From an uncultured Clostridia bacterium (GTDB taxonomy: Bacteria > Bacillota > Clostridia > Lachnospirales > CAG-274): a DNA stretch of 64,000 bases. The stretch covers positions 242,988-306,987 of the forward strand of contig CANRIS010000001.1 in assembly GCA_947630725.1 (NCBI GenBank). The letters run 5' to 3'. Within the stretch, counting starts at the first letter, position 1, and each line of letters starts with the position of its first letter. This document shows positions 32,968 to 41,418 of the stretch, in pieces. Position numbers and translations under genes: made by a program. The notes under the pieces are model-generated. The model saw nothing but the letters and a program-made list of their open reading frames with translations. It did not search any database and had not been told where the DNA came from.

Positions 32968-34047
32968 TCATCCGTTGTCATATAAAAGGCTGAGCTTTCC
33001 CTCTACCTCAAAAAAGCACTTCAAAAGCTTCGGGTTAAATGTGCCGCATTCGCCGTTGCAGATCATCTCGATAACTCTGTCTCTGGGGAATGCGTCCTTA
33101 TAGACACGCTTGCAGCTCAGCGCATCATACACGTCCGCAAGCGATACGACCTGCGCCCATATCGATATTGCATCGCCCTCAAGCCCATCGGGATAGCCCC
33201 TTCCGTCCCAGCGTTCGTGATGGTGACGGGCTATATCGTACGCATAGCAATACACATCGCTGCCATGCAGTTCGGGTATAGTTTCCAAAAGCTGCGCACC
33301 CTTAATGGTATGCGTTTTCATTATATCATATTCTTCGGGAGTGAGCTTTCCCGGTTTGGACAGTATGTAGTCGGGGATTGCGATTTTTCCCACATCGTGC
33401 ATGACCGCAGCGAGAGAAATATTCATTATTTCCTCATCGCTCAGGCCCTTTCCAAGCTCGGTGTTACGAAGAATTATTTCGGTTATGTCGTGTATGCGGC
33501 TTACATGCTCTCCCGATTCGCCGTCACGAAACTCTATGGCGGCTGCAAGGGCTGTTATCATTCCACGGTTAAGCTCGGCTATTCTCTGGGCTCTTTTAAG
33601 CAGCTCGCTTTCCTGAACACGCACACGGCTGCTGAGGCGTTTTCTTGCGCGAAAAAGCTCCACTACAGAGTTGACTCGCTTTAATACCAGATAAGGCACT
33701 ACGGGTTTTAATATAACGTCCATAACCCCAAGTTCATACGCCTTGTGCGTTACCTCATCGCTTGATTCCGCCGTAATAAGAAATACGGGTATCGTATCCT
33801 GCAAACCCGACTGACCCATACGTCTCAGCACCTCAAGCCCGTCCATCACAGGCATCATAGCGTCAAGCAAAATTGCACTGTAGCGGTCCGGATCGGCCTC
33901 TATTTTGTCAATGCCCTCTTTTCCGTTTTCCGCCTCGTCAATACTGTAAAATTCCGAAAAAATGATGCTGAGAAGCCCTCTGTTTATCTCATCGTCATCA
34001 ACAATAAGTATCCTGCCCTCAGTCTCGTCAAATAAATTGCTCTCCAT
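32968..34047 (-). CDS. Response regulator with HD-GYP phosphodiesterase domain
   Basis: A 359-residue cytoplasmic regulator. The receiver domain (about 12-130) has VDDDE and the phospho-acceptor D62 in ILLDAMMPVMDG. A helical linker (130-160) leads to the HD-GYP domain, with the metal pair H217-D218 in AVMHDVGKIAIPDYIL and the signature HHHERWDGRGYPDGL at 275-289. All key metal and GYP residues are present, so it should hydrolyse cyclic di-GMP when phosphorylated. With the GGDEF enzyme, Hpt and hybrid kinase next to it, it forms a local make-and-break set for that messenger. AAGGAGAG precedes the ATG. The stop lies 12 bp from copy B of the repeat. Confidence 0.94.
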   Translation of the reverse strand: MESNLFDETEGRILIVDDDEINRGLLSIIFSEFYSIDEAENGKEGIDKIEADPDRYSAILLDAMMPVMDGLEVLRRMGQSGLQDTIPVFLITAESSDEVTHKAYELGVMDVILKPVVPYLVLKRVNSVVELFRARKRLSSRVRVQESELLKRAQRIAELNRGMITALAAAIEFRDGESGEHVSRIHDITEIILRNTELGKGLSDEEIMNISLAAVMHDVGKIAIPDYILSKPGKLTPEEYDIMKTHTIKGAQLLETIPELHGSDVYCYAYDIARHHHERWDGRGYPDGLEGDAISIWAQVVSLADVYDALSCKRVYKDAFPRDRVIEMICNGECGTFNPKLLKCFFEVEGKLSLLYDNG

Positions 34048-34590
34048 AAAAGTCTCTCCTTATATTTTAGAGAAATAACAATTTCAATAAAAACATCTCC
34101 CGCTCACATTGCCACAGGCCGCCGCCCTCGCAAATTATCCTCAATCAACACCGAAAGAGTCTCCGCCATTTTCGTTACAGCCCATATCCACATATAATGA
34201 GGATATTTTCCGTAAATCCATGTGTAAAAATTTATATACTTGCGCTTTAAGAAGGCCACGCTCCTGTTGTCTGCGTCTATAATCTAAAAAGACCACAAAA
34301 AACCTCGCTCCCCCAATGCCACGGTAATTTGCAGTCAGACAATTATAGCATATTAGCGCCTTAGACTCATGGCTTTGTGCCGCTTTTTTCAAAGGCTTTG
34401 TTTTTATTACAATTTAAGTATATTGTATATAGATGAATTTGTCAAGATTTTTCTTTTCGTTATTATGCACACTCTGATATATAACAGATTTTTTTGTAAA
34501 TATCATTTTTAATTATCCATCGTCCAATTTCCTGTGCCGGATAGTCAAATATCTAAACCCTCCCTTATTAACATTATATTTATTTTTAAT
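34048..34590. other. Gene-poor stretch upstream of the HD-GYP gene
   Basis: About 540 bp without a gene I can support. A minus-strand frame at 34141-34392 (83 codons) has no clear ribosome site, no recognisable motif and no coding character. A TATAAT (reverse strand, near 34340-34350) could be part of the HD-GYP promoter, but no matching -35 was found. Confidence 0.4.
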
Positions 34591-34804
34591 CATAGGCAGC
34601 TCCCTTTGTCCTTTACCTTCTATATTTAATAACGGTTTGCTGCAGCTTTGCTTTCTTTATGTGTTCCAATCAATCTTAAAAATAACCGACATCTGTCATA
34701 GACATCCCCTTTGGCTTTTGCCTTCTATTATTTATTAATAACGGTTTGCTGTGGCTTTGTTTTCTTTATGTGTTCCAATCAATCTTAAAAATAACCGACA
34801 TCTG
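34591..34804 (+). repeat. Tandem direct repeat, two units of about 105 and 108 bp
   Basis: Unit 1 is 34591-34695 and unit 2 is 34697-34804. They share catag, ccctttg, ccttctat, and a nearly identical 70-bp core (34626-34695, 34735-34804) beginning ttaataacggtttgctg and ending aaccgacatctg, with about three differences. No gene is encoded. Confidence 0.8.
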
Positions 34805-34917
34805 ATATTTTTAAAATTTTAAATTATTCATTGACAAAATTTGCCGAAGTATGGTAATATTGTATTGCAAGATTCTCCTTTTTTCGCATATCTACCTAAT
34901 TATATTACATTACATAT

Positions 34918-34941
34918 AAAAAAGCAGAATCTTGCTTTTTT
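34918..34941. terminator. Terminator-like hairpin
   Basis: aaaaaagca (34918-34926) pairs with tgctttttt (34933-34941) around gaatct. The same gcaagattct sequence occurs in inverted form at 34867-34876. It could act on either strand; the gene it served is not clear and may belong to the decayed insertion sequence. Confidence 0.5.
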
Positions 34942-35304
34942 ATGCAAAAAAAGTGCCCGCCTTCATCGTAAAGCTTCTTTATATTCACTTATAGAATTAT
35001 ATTATCATTAACAATCAGAATCATTCCGAAACCACTCACCATAAAACGACGAAAGCAGCCTATTTTGCAGCACTTTCGGCGTTTTGCCCATTTTTATCCA
35101 AACTCGACAAATTCTAATCCGTTTTGTTTAGATTTAGTGATTATTCTCTGTAGTGTTCTCAGTCTTTTTGATTCTTTGATATAACTGGACTTATAGTCAA
35201 AAAAGTAGACAGTAAATAGGAAAACAAAACCTACCGAGTCAAGCATCGCACGCTTGTGCCGGGGTTTGGGGCGATCATCCCCAAAAAGACCCGAGCTTAT
35301 TTGT

Positions 35305-35840
35305 TTAAACCTTCGGTATATTGTTTTCCTTTTGGTTTGGCGAGAGCATATTATTTGCATAAGCTTTTTTAAAGGTTTCTTCAACTAATGATGTGTCCAT
35401 TTTATTTTTACACAGTAAGCTATTACTTTTCGGGAGTATAAATCTATAATAACACATAAAAAGTCCTTTCATTTTTATATAGGTTATATCGCTTACCCAA
35501 ACAAGATCAGGCTTTTTTGTTGTAAAATTTTTCTTTGCCTCATTTTTAAGCCCTCCTTCATTTTTTGTTTTCTGAGAACGGTATTTTGGCTTTGTTTCGG
35601 CTATTTTGGGCAGATCCATTGATTTCATAAGCCTATATACCCTTCCTACGCTTATTTTTATGCCATATTCAACATACAGAAGATAACAGATCTTGCCTGC
35701 TCCCGGTTGGAAATTCCCAATAATTTTGCAATTTAAGTCTTGGGTATTTTATCTTTAAGCCATCTGTCAATTAATTTCCTTTCTTTATATGTTAAGTGCT
35801 TGAATTTTCTTCCTGTTGTGGTATACTTATTATAAGTCAT
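35305..35840 (-). pseudogene. Decayed transposase remnant, IS30-like start and IS3-like core
   Basis: On the minus strand the ATG at 35840 opens MTYNKYTTTGRKFKHLTYKE, an N-terminal HTH like those of IS30-type transposases. An in-frame TAA interrupts it after DKIPKT (a CAA-to-TAA change would explain this). In another frame the sequence continues YGIKISVGRVYRLMKSMDLP and KPDLVWVSDITYIKMKGLF, the start of the DDE core of IS3-type OrfB proteins. The frame ends at 35305 without the remaining catalytic residues. At least one stop and one frame change make it non-functional. Sequence down to 35094 may be more of the same remnant but is not recognisable. Confidence 0.7.
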
Positions 35841-35980
35841 AGCTAAACTCTTTTTCTTGATTTTTTCAACTCTATAATATCACAGTTTTGACTTTTCCAT
35901 TTTTTCTTCTGTCCTATTTTATTTTAAAACGAACCAATTGTTTGTCTTAATAAAATGACATAAAAAAATCAAATCGGGTA

Positions 35981-36009
35981 TTGACATATGGGTTTTTATG
36001 TGATAAAAT
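35981..36009 (+). promoter_or_regulatory. Consensus promoter for infC-rpmI-rplT
   Basis: TTGACA (35981-35986) and TAAAAT (36004-36009) are separated by exactly 17 bp. It starts a leader of about 290 nt before infC. Confidence 0.8.
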
Positions 36010-36014
36010 CAGTT

Positions 36015-36308
36015 TTCGTAAAGAAGGATTCCGATTCTCACCTTACGGTTTTCGTACTTTAAGGTTATCAAATTTCATAAAATTATGTTTTGTGCATTTG
36101 AGGATTTTTGAGTGTCGGCAGGTTTCTTTATATGAAAAACCTGTCTTTTTTACTTTTATATACTTAAAGATATGCCGATCCGTACAGAGGTACAAAGGCC
36201 GCTGCGACAAGCGGTTATGCGGTCTGCTGCGGTTTTGTTTACTGTGGGGCGACGCCAAGATTTCTTGGTATGTGTGTTTTTTATAATATATTATTGGAGG
36301 TGTCTGCT
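36015..36308 (+). promoter_or_regulatory. Long infC leader with an attenuator-like terminator
   Basis: The leader holds caggttt (36119-36125) paired with aaacctg (36137-36143), followed by tcttttttactttt: a factor-independent terminator inside the leader. After it come GC-rich complementary blocks (gccgctgcgacaagcggt, then gcggtctgctgcggttttg). Firmicute infC-rpmI-rplT operons are commonly controlled by attenuation through L20 binding; this layout fits that, but I cannot confirm the L20 motif by eye. Confidence 0.55.
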
Positions 36309-36815
36309 ATTACAGATTTAATGATCAACCAGCAAATCAGGGATAAAGAAATAAGGCTCATTGACAGCACGGGCGCGCAGCTCGGAATTATGTCCGCAAG
36401 AGAAGCTCAGAGGATAGCGGACGACAAAAGGCTTGACCTTGTAAAAATATCCCCCGGGGCAAAGCCCCCTGTGTGCAAGCTTATGGACTACAGCAAGTAT
36501 AAGTTTGATATGCAGAAGAAGGAAAAGGAAGCCCGCAAGAAACAAAAAACGGTTACCTTGAAGGAAATCCGTCTTTCTCCCAATATTGACACACATGACG
36601 TTCAGGTAAAGGTAAAAAACGCTCTTAAATTCCTTAAGGACGGAAACAAGCTCAAGGTTTCCATACGCTTCAGAGGAAGAGAACTGGGCCGCGCCGATAT
36701 GGCTCTGGGCATAATGCATGATTTTGCCGAGCAGGTGTCGGAATACGGTACAATAGATAGACAGCCGAAGGTCGAGGCTCGCACCATGTCAATGTTCATA
36801 GTGCCAAAGTCCTGA
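36309..36815 (+). CDS. infC: Translation initiation factor IF-3, ATT start
   Basis: IF-3 binds the 30S subunit and checks the start codon and initiator tRNA. From the ATT at 36309 the protein is 168 residues: (M)TDLMINQQIRDKEIRLIDST, with the core KLMDYSKYKFDMQKKEKEARKK, KEIRLSPNIDTHD and the C-terminal domain KVSIRFRGRELGRADMA. ATT is supported by GGAGGTG ending 6 bp before it and by the known use of AUU in infC, which lets IF-3 limit its own synthesis. The alternative is the ATG at 36321, which has poorer spacing. It is the first gene of the infC-rpmI-rplT operon. Confidence 0.95.
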   Translation: MTDLMINQQIRDKEIRLIDSTGAQLGIMSAREAQRIADDKRLDLVKISPGAKPPVCKLMDYSKYKFDMQKKEKEARKKQKTVTLKEIRLSPNIDTHDVQVKVKNALKFLKDGNKLKVSIRFRGRELGRADMALGIMHDFAEQVSEYGTIDRQPKVEARTMSMFIVPKS

Positions 36816-36844
36816 GATCTTTATAATCAAGGAGGAATATTAAA

Positions 36845-37042
36845 ATGCCCAAGTTAAAAACAAGAAAAGCTCTTGCTAAGAGAGTATCCGTAACGGGAAC
36901 AGGAAAAATCAAAAGATTTAAAGCCAACAAGCAGCATATTCTCACAAAAAAGACCCAGAAGAGAAAGAGAAGCTTAAGAAAGGCTACGCTTTTCGATTCC
37001 ACAAATATGAAGCAGATCAAAAGAGAATTACCCTACATCTGA
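36845..37042 (+). CDS. rpmI: 50S ribosomal protein L35
   Basis: A 65-residue, very basic ribosomal protein, MPKLKTRKALAKRVSVTGTG through KQHILTKKTQKRKRSLRKAT, matching L35 in length and sequence pattern. AAGGAGG precedes the ATG. It lies between infC (29 bp upstream) and rplT, the standard order. Confidence 0.97.
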   Translation: MPKLKTRKALAKRVSVTGTGKIKRFKANKQHILTKKTQKRKRSLRKATLFDSTNMKQIKRELPYI

Positions 37043-37132
37043 TGACAGACATACCAAGACGCAGTTTAGTTCGTTTTTCTTTATACGAATGACGCAGCAG
37101 GTCAAAGGCTTTAAATAAGGAGGAAATTTATA

Positions 37133-37489
37133 ATGGCAAGAGTTAAGGGCGCTTTAAATGCGCGCAAAAAGCATAAAAAAGTATTGAAAATGGCAAAGGG
37201 CTATGTAGGAGCAAGAAGCAAGCAGTACAGAGTCGCAAAGCAGTCTGTTATGAGAGCTATGGCTCACGCCTTTGCAGGAAGAAAGCAGACAAAGAGAGAG
37301 TACAGAAGACTCTGGATCGTCCGTATAAACGCAGCCGCAAGAATGAACGGCATAAGCTATTCAAAGATGATAAACGGCCTTAAAAACGCAGGCGTTGTCA
37401 TAAACAGAAAAATGCTTGCCGATCTGGCTGTCAGCGATATGACGGCATTTGCAAAGCTTGCAGAAACAGCTAAGGCAAACCTTGCATAA
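37133..37489 (+). CDS. rplT: 50S ribosomal protein L20
   Basis: A 118-residue rRNA-binding protein that is needed early in 50S assembly and is the feedback regulator of this operon in Firmicutes. It begins [20 protein letters not shown] and carries [20 protein letters not shown] and the C-terminal [27 protein letters not shown] precedes the ATG. A terminator follows at 37503-37529. Confidence 0.97.
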   Translation: MARVKGALNARKKHKKVLKMAKGYVGARSKQYRVAKQSVMRAMAHAFAGRKQTKREYRRLWIVRINAAARMNGISYSKMINGLKNAGVVINRKMLADLAVSDMTAFAKLAETAKANLA

Positions 37490-37502
37490 TTTGTATATGA
37501 TT

Positions 37503-37529
37503 CCTGCCCGACTTCGGGCAGGCTTTTTA
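37503..37529 (+). terminator. Terminator of infC-rpmI-rplT
   Basis: cctgcccg (37503-37510) pairs with cgggcagg (37515-37522) around actt, then gcttttta. Confidence 0.85.
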
Positions 37530-37601
37530 TTGTTCGGATAATGTTTACAAAAACGCCGAATCGTGCTATACTTTTCAAAAAGACAAAAAGGGGGCGAGGC
37601 A

Positions 37602-38480
37602 GTGAAAAAGCTTTGTCTTATATACAATCCCTTTTCGGGAGACAGAACCTTTGGGGGCGGGCTTGACGTCTGTATAAAAAAGCTTCAGGATTTCGGCTAT
37701 ATTGTTCAGCCGCTGCGTATAGGGAGCGGCATAAGTCCCGAAGATGTTCTTGACTTAAGCTTTGACGCTTTTGCGGTTTCGGGCGGTGACGGTACAATAA
37801 ACATAGTACTCAACGCTATAATGAAAAAGAAGCTGGGGCATATACCTCTGGGCATTTTTCCGTCAGGCACGGCAAACGACTTTGCGTCATACCTAAGACT
37901 GCCAAGGTCGCCCGAGGACATATGCGACATTATAGGCGGAGGAAAGACCGCAGAGATTGACGTGGGGCGAGCCGGAGACAGATATTTTATAAATGTGTGC
38001 GCAGGAGGGCTTTTTTCTGACATAAGCACCACCATAAACAACGAGCTTAAGGCCGCTATAGGAAAAATGGCGTATTACAGCGAGGCCATAAAGCAGATAG
38101 CCGAATATAAGCCCATGGAGCTTAAAATAACGGATTCATCGGGGAAAATTTTTGAAGAAAGGGTTAGCCTTTTTCTGTGCCTCAACTCATCGGGAACGGG
38201 AGGCATAAAAAACATCTCTCCTGCGGCTGATATGAGGGACGGGCTTATAGATTTTCTTTTCATACGGGACTGCGATATTACCGAAATACCGAATATCGCC
38301 ATACAGTATGTTATGGGAAATATGCCCGAAAATAAAAATATACTTTACTTTAAGGATAAATTTGTTAAAATAGAATGTACGGACGGAGAGGTCTGCGCCG
38401 TTGATGTTGACGGCGAAGAAGGAGGCAGACTTCCCCTGACTGTGGAAAATATACCCGGAGCAATAAGGATATTTGTATGA
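37602..38480 (+). CDS. Diacylglycerol kinase family lipid kinase, GTG start
   Basis: A DgkB/YegS-type kinase that phosphorylates diacylglycerol or a related lipid at the cytoplasmic membrane. From the GTG at 37602 it is 292 residues, beginning (M)KKLCLIYNPFSGDRTFGGGL. The catalytic signature AVSGGDGTINIVLNAIM lies at about residues 58-74, followed by PLGIFPSGTANDFASYLRLP. The C-terminal beta sandwich includes FLCLNSSGTGGIKNISPAA, where family members have N-G-GG. GGGGGCGAGG lies just before the GTG, and no ATG is near. The gene lies between the rplT terminator and argS and could be transcribed with argS (100 bp gap). Confidence 0.9.
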   Translation: MKKLCLIYNPFSGDRTFGGGLDVCIKKLQDFGYIVQPLRIGSGISPEDVLDLSFDAFAVSGGDGTINIVLNAIMKKKLGHIPLGIFPSGTANDFASYLRLPRSPEDICDIIGGGKTAEIDVGRAGDRYFINVCAGGLFSDISTTINNELKAAIGKMAYYSEAIKQIAEYKPMELKITDSSGKIFEERVSLFLCLNSSGTGGIKNISPAADMRDGLIDFLFIRDCDITEIPNIAIQYVMGNMPENKNILYFKDKFVKIECTDGEVCAVDVDGEEGGRLPLTVENIPGAIRIFV

Positions 38481-38579
38481 TCTGTAAGGTTTTTAGGTGC
38501 GGCTTGCTGCGCATAGAACACGACCGAAAGCGGCGGGAAGTACAGATATCCCTGATCTAAAAAAATCGGAGGATTTGTG

Positions 38580-40289
38580 ATGGATTTTAAGACAGAAATA
38601 GCAATAGCGCTGGCAAAGACGGCAGATTCCGACAGCGATGATATACTTAAGGCCATTGAGGTGCCAAAGGCCTCTATGGGAGACTATGCTTTTCCCTGTT
38701 TCAGGCTTGCAAAGACGTTCAGAAAGGCTCCTCCTCTTATCGCAAAGGAGCTTGGCGAAAAAATGAGCCTTCCCTCCTGCGTTGAAAGAGCCGAGGTGTC
38801 CGGCGGATATATAAACTTTTTTATAAATAAGGGCGCTTTTGCAAAAGCAATATTGGAAAATATAATAACAAAAAAAGACTGTTGCATAAAAACCGATATG
38901 GGAAAGGGCGAAACCGTCTGCATAGACTATTCCTCACCGAATATAGCAAAGCCTTTTCATATAGGACATCTTCGCTCAACCGTCATAGGAAATTCTCTTT
39001 GCAGAATATATGACTGTCTGGGATATAAGACTGTGGGCATAAATCATCTTGGAGACTGGGGCACCCAGTTCGGAAAGCTTATTTCGGCATATAAGCACTG
39101 GGGCAGCAGAGAAGAGGTCGAAAACAAGGGCATAGACGAGCTGACAAGGCTCTATGTGAAATTCCACAAGGAGGCCGAAGCAGACCCCTCTCTTGATGAC
39201 GAGGCAAGGGCGTGGCTTGTGAAAATGCAGGACAAGGACGAGGAGGCTCTTTCTCTGTGGAAGTGGTTTGTGGACATTTCAATGAAAGAGTTCAGCCGTG
39301 TCTATGATATGCTGAATATAGAATTTGACTCCTATGCGGGAGAATCCTTCTATAACGACAAAATGCAGGCTGTTGTGGAAGAAATAAAGTCAAAGGGCAT
39401 ATTGAAAGAAAGTGACGGCGCTCAGGTTGTAGATCTTGAGGAATACAATATGCCTCCATGCCTTATACTGAGACGTGACGGCGGCACACTCTATCCCACA
39501 AGAGATATAACTGCTGCTCTTTACAGAAAAAAGACGTATAATTTTGTAAAATGCCTTTATGTTACCGCCATAGACCAAAAGCTTCACTTTGCGCAGTGGT
39601 TCAAGGTGCTGGAGCTTATGGGATATTCGTGGGCGGCAGACGAGCTTGTTCATATTCCCTTTGGGCTTGTGAATCTCGGCGCAGCGGGAAAGCTCTCAAC
39701 GAGAACTGGTCATGTTGTGCTTATGGAGGATGTTCTCAGGGAGGCAGTCGAAAAAACAAAGGTAATAATCTCCGAAAAAAATCCCGATCTTGAAAACAGG
39801 GACGAGACAGCCCGTCAGGTGGGTATAGGAGCCGTCATATTTGACAATATGTATAACGGCAGAATAAAGAATATTGCCTTTGACTGGAAAAAGATACTGA
39901 ATTTTGAGGGCGAGACAGGTCCCTATGTTCAGTATACCCACGCAAGAGCCTGTTCGCTGCTGAGAAAGGCGGACTATGACTTTGAGAATATGGATACCGA
40001 GGGTATTGACTGGAACGTGCTTTCGGACGATGCCTCGTCAGAGCTTATAAAGGCTCTCGGAGATCTTCCCGAAAGAGTTGTGGAGGCTGCGGAAAAATAC
40101 GAGCCGTACATTATTTCGAGAGGACTTATAGAAATATGTCAGGGCTTTAATCGCTTTTATAGAGACAATCCCGTTGTAAGCAGTGAGGGAGAGACTAAAA
40201 AGGCGAGACTTGCCCTTGTATATGCTGCCAAAACAGTCATAAAAGAGGGACTTTATCTTTTGGGCATAGAGGCTCCCGAAAGAATGTAG
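38580..40289 (+). CDS. argS: Arginyl-tRNA synthetase
   Basis: Charges tRNA-Arg. The 569-residue class I enzyme has the N-terminal additional domain, then SPNIAKPFHIGHLRSTVIGN with HIGH at about residues 121-124. The KMSK equivalent is GKLSTRTGHVVLMEDVL, a degenerate form normal for ArgRS. The C-terminal DALR-type anticodon-binding domain includes YVQYTHARACSLLRKA and ends LYLLGIEAPERM. GGAGG precedes the ATG at 38580 by 7 bp; the GTG 3 bp upstream is less likely. Spacing to the DMT transporter gene is 30 bp. Confidence 0.97.
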   Translation: MDFKTEIAIALAKTADSDSDDILKAIEVPKASMGDYAFPCFRLAKTFRKAPPLIAKELGEKMSLPSCVERAEVSGGYINFFINKGAFAKAILENIITKKDCCIKTDMGKGETVCIDYSSPNIAKPFHIGHLRSTVIGNSLCRIYDCLGYKTVGINHLGDWGTQFGKLISAYKHWGSREEVENKGIDELTRLYVKFHKEAEADPSLDDEARAWLVKMQDKDEEALSLWKWFVDISMKEFSRVYDMLNIEFDSYAGESFYNDKMQAVVEEIKSKGILKESDGAQVVDLEEYNMPPCLILRRDGGTLYPTRDITAALYRKKTYNFVKCLYVTAIDQKLHFAQWFKVLELMGYSWAADELVHIPFGLVNLGAAGKLSTRTGHVVLMEDVLREAVEKTKVIISEKNPDLENRDETARQVGIGAVIFDNMYNGRIKNIAFDWKKILNFEGETGPYVQYTHARACSLLRKADYDFENMDTEGIDWNVLSDDASSELIKALGDLPERVVEAAEKYEPYIISRGLIEICQGFNRFYRDNPVVSSEGETKKARLALVYAAKTVIKEGLYLLGIEAPERM

Positions 40290-40319
40290 TCCGCAGAAAA
40301 CAAGGCTTTGGGTGATATT

Positions 40320-41177
40320 ATGTCAAGAAAAACAAAAGGAATAGTTCTGATAATATGCTCCGCTTTCTTCTTTGCCCTTATGAATCTTCTTGTAAGGCTG
40401 TCGGGAGATCTGCCCTCGGTGCAGAAAAGCTTTTTCAGAAACTTCGTGGCTATGTTTGCGGCATTTGGCATACTTTTAAAAAGCGGCTGCGGTCTGTCCT
40501 CTGTCAGAAACAACCTGTTTCCGCTGTTTATAAGGTCGTTTTTCGGCACAGTGGGAATATTGGGGAATTTTTATGCCATAGATCATATGATACTCACGGA
40601 CGCATCTATGCTCAACAAGCTGTCGCCCTTTTTTGCGGTGATATTTTCGGCTCTGTTTCTGAAAGAAAAAATAAAGCCAACGCAGCTATTGATAGTAATA
40701 ACCGCTTTTGTGGGCAGTCTTTTTATAATAAAGCCGACTATGCAGATAGAGAGGTTCTTCCCCTATATGGTAGGATTTTTAGGCGGTATGGGAGCAGGCG
40801 CTGCATATACGGCGGTAAGGTATCTTGGCGGAAAGGGCGTGCCGGGAGCCGTCATAGTTTTTTTCTTTTCGCTGTTTTCGTGCGTATTCTGCCTGCCCTT
40901 CGTTATATCGGACTTTACGCCCATGACAATTTTTCAGCTTACCATACTGCTGCTGGCGGGGCTTGCGGCTACGGGCGGACAGTTTTGCATAACCTACGCC
41001 TATACCTACGCTCCCGCAAGAGACATATCCGTGTATGACTACACCCAGATAATATTCTCGGCAATATTGGGATATTTCGTGCTTTCACAACTGCCCGACA
41101 TATACAGCTTTTTGGGATATATAATAATCTGTTCCATGGGCGTGATAAACTTTGTTGTCTCTAAGAAATCACAATAA
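40320..41177 (+). CDS. EamA/DMT-family transporter
   Basis: A 285-residue membrane protein with about ten hydrophobic helices in two EamA repeats. The first repeat starts GIVLIICSAFFFALMNLLVR and the second FFPYMVGFLGGMGAGAAYTA. Between them lies FFAVIFSALFLKEKIKPTQL, the family motif at the end of helix 4. Such proteins export or import small metabolites such as amino acids and nucleotide sugars; the substrate cannot be told. The ATG at 40320 has only a weak ribosome site (GGGTGAT). It follows argS by 30 bp and may be co-transcribed. A terminator lies at 41303-41351. Confidence 0.9.
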   Translation: MSRKTKGIVLIICSAFFFALMNLLVRLSGDLPSVQKSFFRNFVAMFAAFGILLKSGCGLSSVRNNLFPLFIRSFFGTVGILGNFYAIDHMILTDASMLNKLSPFFAVIFSALFLKEKIKPTQLLIVITAFVGSLFIIKPTMQIERFFPYMVGFLGGMGAGAAYTAVRYLGGKGVPGAVIVFFFSLFSCVFCLPFVISDFTPMTIFQLTILLLAGLAATGGQFCITYAYTYAPARDISVYDYTQIIFSAILGYFVLSQLPDIYSFLGYIIICSMGVINFVVSKKSQ

Positions 41178-41302
41178 TATTTTTGAGAACACACTATAAT
41201 AAAAAAATTATTAATACTTAACAGAACCTTGACGCCCAAATATCGTGACGTACAATTATTTATAATACCGCAAAACGGATTGAACGGATTGAACCTACGG
41301 GA

Positions 41303-41351
41303 AAAAGGCTGTCGCTTTGTATACTTTTTGTATATTCGGCGGCAGCCTTTT
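41303..41351. terminator. Bidirectional terminator between the transporter and CAP genes
   Basis: aaaaggctg (41303-41311) pairs with cagcctttt (41343-41351). A and T runs flank the stem on the outer sides, so it can serve both convergent genes. Confidence 0.75.
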
Positions 41352-41418
41352 CCGTTGTGTTTTTATTGTGGGTTATTTATGCCGAATCGTATAAGTTAAA
41401 GTAAAGAGGGATTCTGTA

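Noticed and set aside
34141..34392. Possible small gene upstream of the HD-GYP regulator
   Set aside because: No ribosome site, no motif and poor coding character; more likely leader or promoter DNA.
34048..34400. Cyclic di-GMP riboswitch before the HD-GYP gene
   Set aside because: The GEMM core blocks and the receptor tetraloop pattern could not be recognised in the leader.
34591..34804. CRISPR array
   Set aside because: Only two long, adjacent units without spacers of regular length; no cas genes in the window.
35094..35384. 96-codon minus-strand frame as the transposase C-terminus
   Set aside because: The translation does not show the DDE core or other transposase motifs; it overlaps the readable remnant in another frame, so I did not count it.
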